A stretch of 64,000 nt of DNA from Atlantibacter hermannii (GTDB lineage: Bacteria; Pseudomonadota; Gammaproteobacteria; Enterobacterales; Enterobacteriaceae): assembly GCF_009907385.1 (NCBI RefSeq), contig NZ_JAAATR010000073.1, forward strand, positions 114,944 through 178,943, in the 5' to 3' direction. The number at the start of each line of letters is the position of its first letter. The stretch's first letter is position 1. The notes under the pieces were generated by a model that was not told the origin of the DNA, did not search any database, and saw nothing but the letters and a program-made list of their open reading frames with translations. Below, in pieces: positions 35,732-47,221 of this stretch. The translations under genes were made by a program, and so were the position numbers.

Positions 35732-37387
35732 TTAGCGCATCTGGCGATCGTCAACGTAATTACGTTTATCCGGCGCGGGCGGGAAGTACTGATACAGCCA
35801 GGTTTCGCTGATGGTTTCGCCCTGGCAGCGCAGGAACATGCGCATTTCCACCGGCTCCGTCGAATCGGAGGTCGGGTGCCAGTCAAACAGAATGCGGTAG
35901 CCGTCGAAGGGTTCGACATACAGAATTTCAATCTGCTTCGCTTCGCCGCTGGACAGCGTAATCACCGGTTCGATGCCCTTCGGCGCGGCCTCTTTGAGAT
36001 TGCCGCCAATAAAATCAATGGCGAAGCGGCGCGACCAGGTGGTCGGGAAATGCTCGCCCGGCGCCCAGCCTTCCGGGAAACTGCCCATCCCGGTGCGGGT
36101 GGCGAGGATATTCGCCAGCGGCGAGCGGACCGGCGGTTCGCCGCTCCAGTACAGCTTGTATTTGAAATTAAGCTGGTCGCCCGCTTTCACCGGTTTTTCC
36201 GGCTGCCAGAAGCAGACGATGTTATCCAGCGTTTCCCCGGTGGTGGGGATCTCCATCAGGCCCACGGTGCCTTTGCCCCATTTACTGGTCGGCTCGACCC
36301 ACAGGCTCGGGCGTTTGTTGTACCAGCCCATGATGTCCTGATAGCTCTCGAAGTTGCGGTCGGTCTGCACCAGCCCGAAGCCTTTCGGGTTGTTGTCGGT
36401 AAAGGCGTTAAACTGCAAGCGCTGCGGGTTATTCAGCGGACGGCATACCCACTCGCCGTTGCCGCGCCACATCGCCAGGCGGTCGGAGTCGTGGATTTGC
36501 GGATGGATAGTGTCGCACATCCGGCGTTCGTTGGTGCCGCAGGCGAACATACTGGTCATCGGCGCGATCCCGACCTGTTTGATGTCCTTACGGGCGTACA
36601 AGCGGTTTTCAACTTCCATCACCACCCGCTTCTCTTCGCAGTGGATAATGAATTTGTAGGCACCGGTGACGCTGGGGCTGTCGAGCAGCGCATACACCAC
36701 AAAGGTGGTGTCGTCGGCTTTCGGGGTTTCAAACCAGAAGGCGGTGAAATCCGGGAACTCTTCCGGCGTGTCGGTAAAGGTATCTACCGCCAGACCGCGC
36801 GCGGAGAGGCCGTACTGGTAGGTGCTGTCTACTGCGCGGAAATAGCTTGCGCCCAAAAACGACACGATATCGCGGCGCGCCAGTTCCGGGGCCTTAAAAG
36901 CGCGGAAGCCCGCAAAGCCGAGATCCGACTGGCCTACCAGCTGTCGGGTATCGACACCCGCATCGTGATATTTGAACAGCTCGGGGCGGAAGTGGATTTC
37001 ACGCGCCTGATGCGAGGACGGATCGAGAGAGAACATCCGCACGCGGCGACGAAATCCCATACCGACATGGAAAAACTGCACATCCAGTTCGCGGCCAGGG
37101 ATGTTATTCCACAGGGAATGTTCCGCATCGTACTGAATGCTGTTATAGGCCTGCGGGGTCAGGGTCGCCAGGGTGTCCGGCAGCGGACGCGGCGCACCGC
37201 CCCAGGGCTTTTTGGCTAAATCGCCCGCCATGGATTGCAGAACGTCAAAATCAAATGCGCGCGACAGACCGTCGGCGATATCAGACTCTTGCGCCCATGC
37301 TGTGTTGGAAAACAGGGTCATCAGACCCGGAGTACCGCAAGCGGCGGCAAGTGCCATTGAGGCTTTAATAAAACGTCTGCGATTCAT
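35732..37387 (-). CDS. opgD: Glucan biosynthesis protein D (OpgD/MdoD), Tat-exported
   Basis: 551 residues, the E. coli length. A twin-arginine signal (NRRRFIK, residues 2-8) and hydrophobic stretch with cleavage after AWA near residue 32. OpgD shapes the backbone of osmoregulated periplasmic glucans and was recently shown in E. coli to act as a beta-1,2-glucanase. The rest is a family OpgG/OpgD fold with no visible damage. Confidence 0.95.
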   Translation of the reverse strand: MNRRRFIKASMALAAACGTPGLMTLFSNTAWAQESDIADGLSRAFDFDVLQSMAGDLAKKPWGGAPRPLPDTLATLTPQAYNSIQYDAEHSLWNNIPGRELDVQFFHVGMGFRRRVRMFSLDPSSHQAREIHFRPELFKYHDAGVDTRQLVGQSDLGFAGFRAFKAPELARRDIVSFLGASYFRAVDSTYQYGLSARGLAVDTFTDTPEEFPDFTAFWFETPKADDTTFVVYALLDSPSVTGAYKFIIHCEEKRVVMEVENRLYARKDIKQVGIAPMTSMFACGTNERRMCDTIHPQIHDSDRLAMWRGNGEWVCRPLNNPQRLQFNAFTDNNPKGFGLVQTDRNFESYQDIMGWYNKRPSLWVEPTSKWGKGTVGLMEIPTTGETLDNIVCFWQPEKPVKAGDQLNFKYKLYWSGEPPVRSPLANILATRTGMGSFPEGWAPGEHFPTTWSRRFAIDFIGGNLKEAAPKGIEPVITLSSGEAKQIEILYVEPFDGYRILFDWHPTSDSTEPVEMRMFLRCQGETISETWLYQYFPPAPDKRNYVDDRQMR

Positions 37388-38001
37388 GCCTGAGAACGCG
37401 TCCTTTTGGAGTCAAAGTGTGCTGCGACGCACGGCGTCAACAGCGGCAATTTATTGTATTTGTTACGACCGCTCACTCTAGTCAAAATTCATTTTGAAGC
37501 CAATAGCTTTCCACGCGCGTCATCACGCTTGCCGAAAGGAAAAACGCGTTATCGTGCGCCATGTAAAGAAAGGTCAATTTTCAGATAAAATAAGCTGTTG
37601 TTATTTGTTCATTTCGCAGCATCAACGGTTGGCGGTTTGCACGTTTTGACAAATCGGTTTCTGTTTCGCTCGCGGGGATAAACAGAATCATCTGATGAGT
37701 GATTTTGCACGTCCGCACATAACGGAAATATATCCTGCGGCGGGCTTGCCAGGCGGCAAAAGACGGGGTAGTTTCAGCGTCGCGCCTGGGGTGGGATTAC
37801 CCTCTCCCTGGCGTATATGCCTTTATTCCTCTCATTGAGAGGGCCCGGTAACACAATAAAAAATACCGGGCGGACACCAAATTATAGTAATGATGATAGC
37901 TTGTGGTGGCCCGGCGTTGCCGGGTTCTCTTCACACGTCCAGCGGCATAAAAAAACCCCGTTTCGCGAGAAATCGGGGTTTTTACTTTTCAGGGGGAACG
38001 G
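37388..38001. other. 614-bp intergenic region between opgD and the solute-binding protein gene
   Basis: No gene was found. E. coli has the small gene ydcH close by; it is not present here. The right part has two GC-rich hairpins, GCCCGGTA/TACCGGGC (37843-37850 with 37864-37871) and CCCGGC/GCCGGG (37910-37915 with 37919-37924), of the kind seen in enterobacterial REP elements. A terminator follows at 37951-37983. Confidence 0.45.
37951..37983 (-). terminator. Terminator of the solute-binding protein gene
   Basis: Stem AAAAACCCCG/CGGGGTTTTT (37951-37960 with 37974-37983). On the minus strand it ends in T5 and lies 19 bp past the gene. Confidence 0.85.
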
Positions 38002-38778
38002 TTATTTGACGCTAACGTCGATCCCCGGGAAGTATTGCGCCGCCAGTTTGGTGATAGTGCCGTCGGCGCGCACTTTATCAATCGCCGCATCCAGCTGTTT
38101 TTTGGTTTCCGCATCGCCTTTGCGCAGGCCGAATCCGATGCCGCTGCCGAGGATCTTATCGTCAACCACCGGCTTGCCGATGAAGCCAAAGCCTTTACCC
38201 TGCGGTTTGCTCAGGAAACCGCCCTGACCGGCGGCCGACATCACCAGCGTGGCGTCGATACGTCCATTCACCAGGTCGCCCCACGCCAGGTTCTGATCTT
38301 TATAGGACACCACTTCCACGCCCTGCTTTTCCCAGTGCTCTTTGGCATAGGTCTCCTGGATGGAGCCCTGCAGTACGCCGATGGTTTTGCCCTTCAGCGC
38401 GTCTGCGGTAGCGTCCAGCGCGCTGCCTTCTTTCCCCACCAGCTGAGACGGTATACGGTAGATGGGCTGGGTAAAATCGATGCTCTGACGGCGCTGTTCG
38501 GTAATGTTCATTGCCGAGTTGATGGCGTCGAATTTCTTCGCCACCAGGCCCGGGATCAGGGTATCAAACGAGGTTTCCACCCAGCTGCATTTCAGGCTGG
38601 CGGCCTGGCAAATGGCTTTCCCCAGTTCAATATCAAACCCTTCCAGTTCGCCCTGTGAGTTACGGCTTTCAAACGGCGGATACTCCGCTTCGAGGCCATA
38701 GCGCAGCTCGGTCGCCGCCAGAGAAGAGAACGATGAAACCATCCCCAGTGCCAGACACAGCATTTTCATTTTATTCAT
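38002..38778 (-). CDS. Orphan amino-acid ABC transporter solute-binding protein (HisJ/ArgT type)
   Basis: 258 residues, SBP family 3. The signal peptide ends near SLA/ATE, the mature start reads LRYGLEAEYPPFESRNSQGELEGFD, whose core YPPFE and GFDIELGKA are typical for polar amino-acid binding proteins, and NAAMNITEQR-type NSAMNITEQRRQ follows. No permease or ATPase gene accompanies it, so it must use another transporter's membrane part. It is 13 bp after the aminotransferase gene and probably cotranscribed. Ligand unknown; Met or a basic amino acid are guesses. Confidence 0.85.
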   Translation of the reverse strand: MNKMKMLCLALGMVSSFSSLAATELRYGLEAEYPPFESRNSQGELEGFDIELGKAICQAASLKCSWVETSFDTLIPGLVAKKFDAINSAMNITEQRRQSIDFTQPIYRIPSQLVGKEGSALDATADALKGKTIGVLQGSIQETYAKEHWEKQGVEVVSYKDQNLAWGDLVNGRIDATLVMSAAGQGGFLSKPQGKGFGFIGKPVVDDKILGSGIGFGLRKGDAETKKQLDAAIDKVRADGTITKLAAQYFPGIDVSVK

Positions 38779-38791
38779 TGTGATCCCCTTC

Positions 38792-39961
38792 TTAGCGTGG
38801 CTTAACCTGGCAGAGCGCCTGCGCCCCTGCCCGTAACGTCGCTTCATCTTTGGCAAAAGAGAGGCGAATCAATTTATTATCGGTTCCGTCGGTATAGAAC
38901 GCCGACAGCGGAATCGTTGCTACACCATAATCCACGATCAGCCGTTTCACCATCTCGCTGTCGCTTTCATCGCTGAAATGTTCGTAGCTCGCCAGCAGGA
39001 AGAACGATCCGGCGCTCGGCAGCAGTTTAAACGGCGACGCCGCCAGCAGCGTTTGCATCAAATCGCGTTTGCGCTGGTAGAACTCGCCCAGCGACAGGTA
39101 GCGTGCCGGGTCGCTCATGTAATCGGCGAAAGCGTACTGCATCGGCGTATCGGCGGAAAACATCAGGAACTGATGCACTTTAATCACTTCATCCATCAGC
39201 GCCGCCGGCGCCAGGCAATAGCCCACGCGCCAGCCGGTAACATGAAAAGTTTTGCCGAACGACGAGATAATCACGCTGCGCTCCGCAAGCTGTGGATGGG
39301 TCGCCATACCGTGGTGCTTCAGCCCGTCGAACACGATATGCTCATACACTTCATCCGACAAAATCACGATATCGGTATTACGGGTGATCGCGGCGAGCTT
39401 ATCCAGATCGTCGCGGCTGAACACCTGGCCGCTCGGGTTATGCGGCGTATTAACGATAATCATCCGGGTGCGCGGCGTAATCGCGGCCTGCACTTCATCC
39501 CAGTCCACGGCGAAATCCGGCACCGTAAGCTTGATGGCAACCGGCGTCGCGCCCTGCAACCGGACAATCGGCGCATAGCTGTCGAATGACGGTTCGAAAT
39601 AGATGACTTCATCTCCCGGATGCACCAGCCCGCTGATGGCGCAGTAAATCCCTTCGCTGGCGCTGGCGGTGATCAGCACTTCGCTGTCGGCGTCGTAGTT
39701 CGCGCCATACAGCGCCGCCACTTTTTCGGCGATCAGCGTCTTTAGCGTAACCAGTCCGGTCATCGGCGCGTACTGGTTGCGGTTGGCTTCCATCGCCCGG
39801 GTGACCCCGGCAATCAACTGCGGATCGCACGGAAAATTAGGCGCACCCTGAGAAAGATTAATCGCCTGGTGTTGGGCGGAAAGCTGGCCAATCACAGTAA
39901 AAATAGTGGTGCCGACATCGGGCAGTTTAGAGCGTAATTGTACCGGCGTGTGATGGGACAT
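38792..39961 (-). CDS. Class I aminotransferase, YbdL/MtnE-like (methionine aminotransferase type)
   Basis: 389 residues, fold type I PLP enzyme. It shares with E. coli YbdL (386 aa) the NQYAPMTG segment, LVHPGDEVIYFEPSFDSYAP (core DSYAP), NTPHNPSG, DEVYEH and the PLP Lys in SSFGKTFHVTGW. YbdL prefers methionine and aromatic amino acids. It could transaminate the keto acid in methionine salvage or degrade an amino acid captured by the next gene's binding protein. It is divergent from a LysR regulator 122 bp away. Confidence 0.85.
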   Translation of the reverse strand: MSHHTPVQLRSKLPDVGTTIFTVIGQLSAQHQAINLSQGAPNFPCDPQLIAGVTRAMEANRNQYAPMTGLVTLKTLIAEKVAALYGANYDADSEVLITASASEGIYCAISGLVHPGDEVIYFEPSFDSYAPIVRLQGATPVAIKLTVPDFAVDWDEVQAAITPRTRMIIVNTPHNPSGQVFSRDDLDKLAAITRNTDIVILSDEVYEHIVFDGLKHHGMATHPQLAERSVIISSFGKTFHVTGWRVGYCLAPAALMDEVIKVHQFLMFSADTPMQYAFADYMSDPARYLSLGEFYQRKRDLMQTLLAASPFKLLPSAGSFFLLASYEHFSDESDSEMVKRLIVDYGVATIPLSAFYTDGTDNKLIRLSFAKDEATLRAGAQALCQVKPR

Positions 39962-40083
39962 AATGGTTCCTTTCTCGTTTTGAGTGCATAACTATTCAAA
40001 CCGCAGCGCGATAGCTCTACAACCGATTTGTTGTCATAATAGCCATGCAAAAAATGCATAGCTCAGGACTTCAGGGAGTCGTT

Positions 40084-40930
40084 ATGACCCGCCGTACACT
40101 GCCGTTAAATGCGCTTGAGGCGTTTCTGGTCACCGCCCGCCACCTTAATCTCACCCACGCGGCGCGCTCGTTGTATCTGACTCAGGGCGCGGTGAGCCGT
40201 AAAATCGCCGCGCTGGAAAGCTGGTTCGGCTTTGCGCTGTTTGAGCGCCATGCGCGCGGGTTGCGGCTGACGCCGCAGGGCAGCGCCCTGCTGCCGGAAC
40301 TGCAAAGCGCGTGGGATCAGCTTATGACCACCGCCGAACAGGCGCGCCAGCAGCACAACGTCATCCGCCTGAAAGCGCCGACCTGCGCCATCCGCTGGCT
40401 GGTGCCGAAGCTGATGCAGCTGGAAAAAACGCTTAGCGATGTGCAGGTGACGCTTACCACCACCACCGATCATGACGTCAATTTCAAAACCGAACCCTAC
40501 GACGCGGCGATTATTTTCGGCGCGCATAAAACCCAGGGGTTTTTGCTGTTTGATGAGGCATTAACCCCGGTGCTCAGCCCTGCGCTCACGTCCCCCCCTC
40601 CCGCTGCGCTGGACGCGCTGGCGCCGTTGACGTTTTTGCATCCCACCCGGGATAAAACCGACTGGTCGCTGTGGCTGACCCGGCAGGCGTCGCCGCGCCC
40701 GGTTATGCGCAAAAATCAACACTTCGATACCATGGATTTAGCCATCAGCGCGGCGATCCAGGGCTTTGGCGTGGCGATTGCCGATGAGCGGCTGGTGGCG
40801 GAGGATTTACGCGCCGGTCGGCTGATCCGCCCGTTCCCGCAGAGCGTGAAAACCGGGGCCAGCTACCGTCTGGTACTGCGCGATGCGCCGCAGGAGAGCG
40901 AACCGATGGCGGCGTTTGTCGCGCAGTTAC

Positions 40931-40944
<14 letters not shown>
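40084..40944 (+). CDS. LysR-family regulator (GcvA-like)
   Basis: 286 residues with the LysR HTH at the N-terminus (LNALEAFLVTARHLNLTHAA, core LNLTHAARSL) and a GcvA-like substrate domain. GGGAG precedes the ATG at 40084. Its divergent place indicates control of the aminotransferase/binding-protein pair. Its stop overlaps that of the convergent esterase gene by 14 bp. Confidence 0.85.
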
Positions 40945-42442
<1,498 letters not shown>

Positions 42443-42466
42443 CGGGTTTCCTGTAAAAGACGTCTT

Positions 42467-43810
42467 TTACAGTAGCCCGCAACGGCGTTTGCTGCGATCG
42501 GAGGCTTCCTGATACAACGCGAATTCATCCTGCACCGGGCAGCCCAGCGCCTCTTCGAACGCTTCCCGGCTGGCGTTGCCGTGGCTGCGCCCCCGCGCGT
42601 CATCGCCCAGGTTGGACTGGAAAATCCCCGCCGCGCTGACCGGCAGAAAGTCCTCATAAATAATCGGCTGGGCGGTGATCCAGCCACGCTCAATCAGCGC
42701 CTGCGGATCGTCGCCAGGATTGATTTGCTTGCGGTGGGTTTCCCCAACCGGCGTCAGGCGATAGCGGAAATAGGCCAGCCCCTGATGGCGCAGCAGCATA
42801 TCGCTGTCGGGGAACGCCTGGAACACCTCCTGCAAATGGAGCTGATGGGTCAGGTTATCGCTGCCGCTGCCCGCCTCGCCCAGCAGTTTGTCATACAGCG
42901 CCCGGCCCTTCGGCGTGAGCGCAATGCCGCGCTGTTCGATTTCGCCAAAGCGCGCGGTATGGGTGCCGTGATGTTCGCCGTTAAACATAATCGGCTCTTC
43001 CAGCGCTTTAAAGCTGGTCTGACGCAGCAGGATCGGGATCTCCCGGCGCGGCGGGCCTTCGATAATCATCTTCGGTTCGATGCCGTATTCCGGCATCAGC
43101 GACTGGACCCGGTCGATATCCAGGGTGCGCGGCGTCAGGTGATTGATGTGGCAGCCGCGAAACGACACCACATCAGCTATCAGCCGGTGGGCCTTGTTCA
43201 GCGCCTGATAGGTTTCGCTGTCGACGGTGGCATGGCTGTGCCAGCGGAAGGTTTCCAGCGCTTCCCGGACAAACGCTTTCGCCTGACTGTCATCCAGCCC
43301 GCCCTGCGCATCACAGATATCCAGCAGTTCACGGCAGCGCGGCGTGAAAATATCCCGGGCGGCGAGGATGCGGGCGGCTTTCTGGCGCAGCTTTTCATCC
43401 TCGATCAGTTCGAGGCGCAGCAGCGAGGTAAAGACGCGAAACGGGTTGCGTTGCAGCGCGGTATCGTCGACGGGGCGAAACGCCGTGGAGTGCACCGGTA
43501 CGCCCGCCTGAGAGAGATCGTAATAGCCCACCGGGTACATGCCCAGCACCGCGAACACCCGGCGCAGCGTGAATAATTCCTCCGCCGTGCCGACCCGGAT
43601 CGCCCCGTGGCGCTCCACATTCAGGCGCGCCAGTTCGTCGGCGTTGACCAGTTGTTCATGCAGTGACGGATTATTTTCCAGCACCGCCAGGTTCACATCC
43701 GCCACCAGCTCCAGCAGCGTGCCGTACTGGGGCACCTCTTTCTGGTACATCGCTGACATAGCCTGCGAAAATTGTTCCCGAATCTCATCTGCCGTGATGC
43801 TGTTCGCCAT
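42467..43810 (-). CDS. ydcJ: 2-oxoadipate dioxygenase/decarboxylase family protein YdcJ (HglS-like)
   Basis: 447 residues, exactly E. coli YdcJ. The DUF1338 fold binds one metal; candidate ligands are His68 (VERHGAIR), His224 (HINHLTP) and Glu292 (GEIEQRG). The Pseudomonas homologue HglS converts 2-oxoadipate to D-2-hydroxyglutarate in lysine catabolism; whether YdcJ does so in enterobacteria is not proven. The ATG at 43810 gives the E. coli length. It is divergent from ydcI. Confidence 0.93.
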   Translation of the reverse strand: MANSITADEIREQFSQAMSAMYQKEVPQYGTLLELVADVNLAVLENNPSLHEQLVNADELARLNVERHGAIRVGTAEELFTLRRVFAVLGMYPVGYYDLSQAGVPVHSTAFRPVDDTALQRNPFRVFTSLLRLELIEDEKLRQKAARILAARDIFTPRCRELLDICDAQGGLDDSQAKAFVREALETFRWHSHATVDSETYQALNKAHRLIADVVSFRGCHINHLTPRTLDIDRVQSLMPEYGIEPKMIIEGPPRREIPILLRQTSFKALEEPIMFNGEHHGTHTARFGEIEQRGIALTPKGRALYDKLLGEAGSGSDNLTHQLHLQEVFQAFPDSDMLLRHQGLAYFRYRLTPVGETHRKQINPGDDPQALIERGWITAQPIIYEDFLPVSAAGIFQSNLGDDARGRSHGNASREAFEEALGCPVQDEFALYQEASDRSKRRCGLL

Positions 43811-44092
43811 GATGTCATTTCTCCAGTGAATATTGCTGAGATTGTAGGAAACGACGGAATACGTTGGCGGGAAGAATGTGGAATCTGTGATCTCAGGCGA
43901 GGGTGATGCTTTTCTAAGCCGAACGTCGAATTTGATCTGCAAACAACGCCTGGGCAAATCCCCCATTTTTAGAATATATCCGCGTTGTTTTGTTAACTTA
44001 AATGCCGTAATGTTAATTATTATTTGCTATCAAGTTATCAAAATCACACAACTTTTCTTGTCACGGATCACGTTTCGTTTTTAACATCGATT

Positions 44093-45016
44093 ATGGAAAA
44101 AAACGGTTTGTTTAGTCAGCGCATTCGTTTGCGCCATTTACATACATTTGTTGCCGTCGCTCAACAGGGAACGCTGGGGCGTGCGGCAGAAACCCTTAAC
44201 TTAAGCCAGCCAGCCTTGTCGAAAACGCTCAATGAACTCGAGCAGCTCACGGGCGAGCGCCTGTTCGATCGCGGCCGCCTGGGCGCGCAGCTGACGCTGG
44301 TGGGCGAACAGTTTCTCACCCATGCCATTAAAGTGCTGGATGCGCTAAACCACGCCGGGCAGGCCCTGTCGCGCAAAGAAGAACAATCCAAAGACGTGGT
44401 GCGCATCGGCGCGCTGCCTACCGCCGCGCTGGGCATTCTGCCTGCGGTGATCGGCCCGTTTCACAAACAGCAAACCAACCTGACCCTTCAGGTTGCCACC
44501 ATGAATAACCCGATGTTGCTGTCGGGCCTGAAATCCGGCGAGCTGGATTTAGGCATCGGGCGCATGTCCGACCCGGAAATGATGACCGGGCTTAATTATG
44601 AGCTGCTGTTTCTGGAGTCGATGAAGCTGGTGGTCCGCCCCAATCATCCGCTGTTAGCCGATACAATTACGCTAAGCCGGGTACTGGAGTGGCCGGTGGT
44701 GATCTCCCCGAAAGGCACCGCGCCGCGCCAGCACGCCGACGCGCTGCTGGCGAGCCAGAACTGCAAGCTGCCCAACTCCTGCATTGAGACGCTTTCCGCC
44801 TCGCTGTCGCGCCAGCTGACCGTGGATTATGACTATGTGTGGTTTGTGCCGTCCGGCGCGGTGAAAGAGGATCTGCGCCAGAACACCCTGACCGCCCTGC
44901 CCATCGCCAACCCCGGCGTGGGTGAACCCATCGGCATTCTGACGCGCGTCGATAAACCGCTCCCGGCGGGCGCGCAGTTACTGTTAGCCTCGATCAGAAA
45001 ATCCATGCCGCTGTAA
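44093..45016 (+). CDS. ydcI: LysR-family regulator YdcI
   Basis: 307 residues, as in E. coli. N-terminal LysR HTH (FSQRIRLRHLHTFVAVAQ, core RHLHTFVAVA) and an effector domain. In E. coli and Salmonella YdcI is a conserved regulator linked to stress and pH responses. Divergent from ydcJ. In E. coli the next gene is trg; here 12 kb of accessory DNA lies between. Confidence 0.95.
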   Translation: MEKNGLFSQRIRLRHLHTFVAVAQQGTLGRAAETLNLSQPALSKTLNELEQLTGERLFDRGRLGAQLTLVGEQFLTHAIKVLDALNHAGQALSRKEEQSKDVVRIGALPTAALGILPAVIGPFHKQQTNLTLQVATMNNPMLLSGLKSGELDLGIGRMSDPEMMTGLNYELLFLESMKLVVRPNHPLLADTITLSRVLEWPVVISPKGTAPRQHADALLASQNCKLPNSCIETLSASLSRQLTVDYDYVWFVPSGAVKEDLRQNTLTALPIANPGVGEPIGILTRVDKPLPAGAQLLLASIRKSMPL

Positions 45017-45107
45017 GTACCGGTGGGAATAATTAAGCGCATAAAGTGATAACCGCCGTTTCTCCGGGCGTCCATAATGAGGGCACGATTCAGACCCGGA
45101 GAAACCT

Positions 45108-46163
45108 ATGCCAACCCTGTATGACCCCGTAAAAATCGGCGCGCTTGAGCTGAAAAACCGCATCGTGATGGCCCCGCTGACTCGCATGCGCGCGGTAGAC
45201 GATCGCGCGCCCGGCCCGCTGACCAAAGCGTATTACGTCCAGCGCGCCAGCGCCGGGCTGATCTTCACCGAAGCTACCTCGGTCACGCCGCAGGGCGTGG
45301 GTTACCCGAATACGCCGGGTATCTGGTCGGAAAAACAGGTACAGGCGTGGAAAGAGATCGTCGAGGCGGTGCATGCCGCGGGCGGTAAAATCGTCAGCCA
45401 GCTCTGGCACGTGGGCCGCGTCTCCGACCCAATTTTTCTCGACGGCGAACTGCCGGTCGCTCCCAGCGCCATCGCGCCGGAAGGCCATGTCACCACCGTG
45501 CGCCCCCCGCGCCCGTATGAAACGCCGCGCGCGCTGGAAACCGACGAAATCCCGGCCATCGTGGCGGATTTTGTGCGTGCGGCGGAAAACGCCAAACGCG
45601 CCGGGTTCGATGGCGTGGAGATCCATGCCGCCAACGGCTACCTGTTCGATCAGTTCCTGCATGACGGCTCCAACAAGCGTACCGATCGCTACGGCGGCAG
45701 CATTGAAAATCGCGCCCGCTTTTTACTGGAAGCGGTGGACGCGGTGCTCAACGTCTGGCCCGCCGACCGGCTGGGCGTGCATCTGAATTTGATGTCCAAT
45801 TCCTATTCCATGGAAGACAGCAATCCGCTGGCGCTGTTCAGCTACGTGGCGGAACAGCTTAGCCTGCGCAACGTGGCGTATATCTTCGCCCGCGAGTCGC
45901 AGGATTTCCCGGGTCGCGTGGGACCGCAGGTGAAGCAGAAATTCAACGGCGCGTGGATTGCCAATGAAGGGCTGACCCGGCAATCGGCGGAAGCCCTGAT
46001 TGAACGTGGCGACGCGGATGCCGCCGCGTTCGGCAAACTGTATATCGCTAACCCCGACCTGGTGGCGCGTTTTCGCCAGCAAGGGCCGTTTAACGAGCTG
46101 AATAACGCCACCATTTATGCGCCTGGCGCAACGGGATATACCGATTATCCTCCGTTAGGTTAA
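45108..46163 (+). CDS. Old Yellow Enzyme, classical alkene reductase (NemA-type)
   Basis: 351 residues. Classical OYE features: APLTRMRA near residues 23-30, HVGRVSD, the substrate-binding His-x2-Asn pair in IHAANGYLFDQFL, and DRYGGSIENRARF. FMN enzyme using NAD(P)H to reduce activated alkenes and nitro compounds such as N-ethylmaleimide. It lies 91 bp after ydcI, and ends at a strong terminator, so it is separate from the sulfonate operon. Confidence 0.9.
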   Translation: MPTLYDPVKIGALELKNRIVMAPLTRMRAVDDRAPGPLTKAYYVQRASAGLIFTEATSVTPQGVGYPNTPGIWSEKQVQAWKEIVEAVHAAGGKIVSQLWHVGRVSDPIFLDGELPVAPSAIAPEGHVTTVRPPRPYETPRALETDEIPAIVADFVRAAENAKRAGFDGVEIHAANGYLFDQFLHDGSNKRTDRYGGSIENRARFLLEAVDAVLNVWPADRLGVHLNLMSNSYSMEDSNPLALFSYVAEQLSLRNVAYIFARESQDFPGRVGPQVKQKFNGAWIANEGLTRQSAEALIERGDADAAAFGKLYIANPDLVARFRQQGPFNELNNATIYAPGATGYTDYPPLG

Positions 46164-46171
46164 TTATCTAT

Positions 46172-46203
46172 AAAGAGAGCGGCATTTTTGCCGCTCTCTT
46201 TTT
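46172..46203. terminator. Bidirectional terminator between the OYE gene and the sulfonate operon
   Basis: A perfect 13-bp stem (46172-46184 with 46189-46201) with T4 loop and a T run on the right, A's on the left. Confidence 0.9.
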
Positions 46204-46207
46204 GTCG

Positions 46208-47215
46208 TCAGGGGATAAGCAAGATTTTCGCGGATGACACCCGCTGAAACTCCAGGTCATCAAATGCCAGTTGCCCGTCCAGCAGCTCCCGCTGTTCTAT
46301 CCAGCCCAGCGTGCCAAATGCGCCCTGTTCCAGCATCGACAGCGTTAAGTGGAAATCTTCCATGGTGTAGGTGTAGGTTCCCAGCAACGTGATTTCCCCG
46401 AGGGTGATTTTGCGCATATCAATATCGCTGTCCCAGTCCTGCAAACCGATGTGCATCACCACGCCGCCCGGCTTCACGGTGTTGATCGCCAGCTTGCGGG
46501 TAATGGCGGAACCCACCGCGTCAATCACCACCTGACGGCTGGATCCATCAATCGACTGCTCGATGGGGTTAACGCACTCACACCCGGTATACTGCTGCGC
46601 CGTGTTGGCGCGCAGCGGGTTGGTTTCCGCCAGGGTGATTTGCCGGCATCCCCACGCCCGCAGCGCCAGCACCGTCAGCAGACCGATGGCCCCGCCGCCG
46701 ATCACCAGCACCCTGGCATCGGCCAGCGGCATCTGCATCGCCTGCTGGGTCAGGCGCAGGGCGTGCACCACGGTGGCGGCGGGCTCGGTGATTGCCGCGT
46801 CCTGCAAGGATAAGCCATCGGGCAACGCCACCACTGAGGCCGCCGGGATGGCCACGTATTCGGCGAAGGCGCCCGGCCAGTCCATGCCGATCATATGACG
46901 GTCGCTGCACAGGTTGTCGCGCCCTTCCCGGCAGTAATCGCATTGCCCGCAGGTGATCAGCGGATTGGCGGTGACCCGCTGGCCCGGTGTAAAGCGCGGC
47001 GACTGGCTTTCGACGATTTCGCCGGACAGCTCATGCCCCAGCACCAGCCCCGGCTGGCGACGCGGATCTTTGCCGTGAAAGGCGTGCATATCCGAGCCGC
47101 AAATCCCGGCGGCGGCAATGCGGATCACCACCTGGTCACCGCCTTCCGGCAGCTGCGGATAAGGCCGCTCCTGAATCTCAACGCCCATCGGGCGGGTATA
47201 GACAAGTGCTTTCAT
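46208..47215 (-). CDS. Zinc-dependent alcohol/polyol dehydrogenase (candidate DHPS 2-dehydrogenase)
   Basis: 335 residues, medium-chain zinc dehydrogenase. Catalytic zinc residues: Cys in GICGSDMHAF, the GHE of VLGHELSG. The structural zinc Cys set is CGQCDYCREGRDNLC. The NAD loop is GGGAIG. Closest known types are L-idonate/sorbitol dehydrogenases. It is the last gene of the hpsN operon, 6 bp after the importer gene. With the SDR it may interconvert DHPS enantiomers through a keto form, as proposed for HpsO/HpsP of Cupriavidus; the assignment rests on context. Confidence 0.78.
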   Translation of the reverse strand: MKALVYTRPMGVEIQERPYPQLPEGGDQVVIRIAAAGICGSDMHAFHGKDPRRQPGLVLGHELSGEIVESQSPRFTPGQRVTANPLITCGQCDYCREGRDNLCSDRHMIGMDWPGAFAEYVAIPAASVVALPDGLSLQDAAITEPAATVVHALRLTQQAMQMPLADARVLVIGGGAIGLLTVLALRAWGCRQITLAETNPLRANTAQQYTGCECVNPIEQSIDGSSRQVVIDAVGSAITRKLAINTVKPGGVVMHIGLQDWDSDIDMRKITLGEITLLGTYTYTMEDFHLTLSMLEQGAFGTLGWIEQRELLDGQLAFDDLEFQRVSSAKILLIP

Positions 47216-47221
47216 GCATCC

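Noticed and set aside
35876..37219. 447-codon open frame on the plus strand
   Set aside because: Antisense to opgD, which has full length and known motifs. Composition is typical of a shadow frame.
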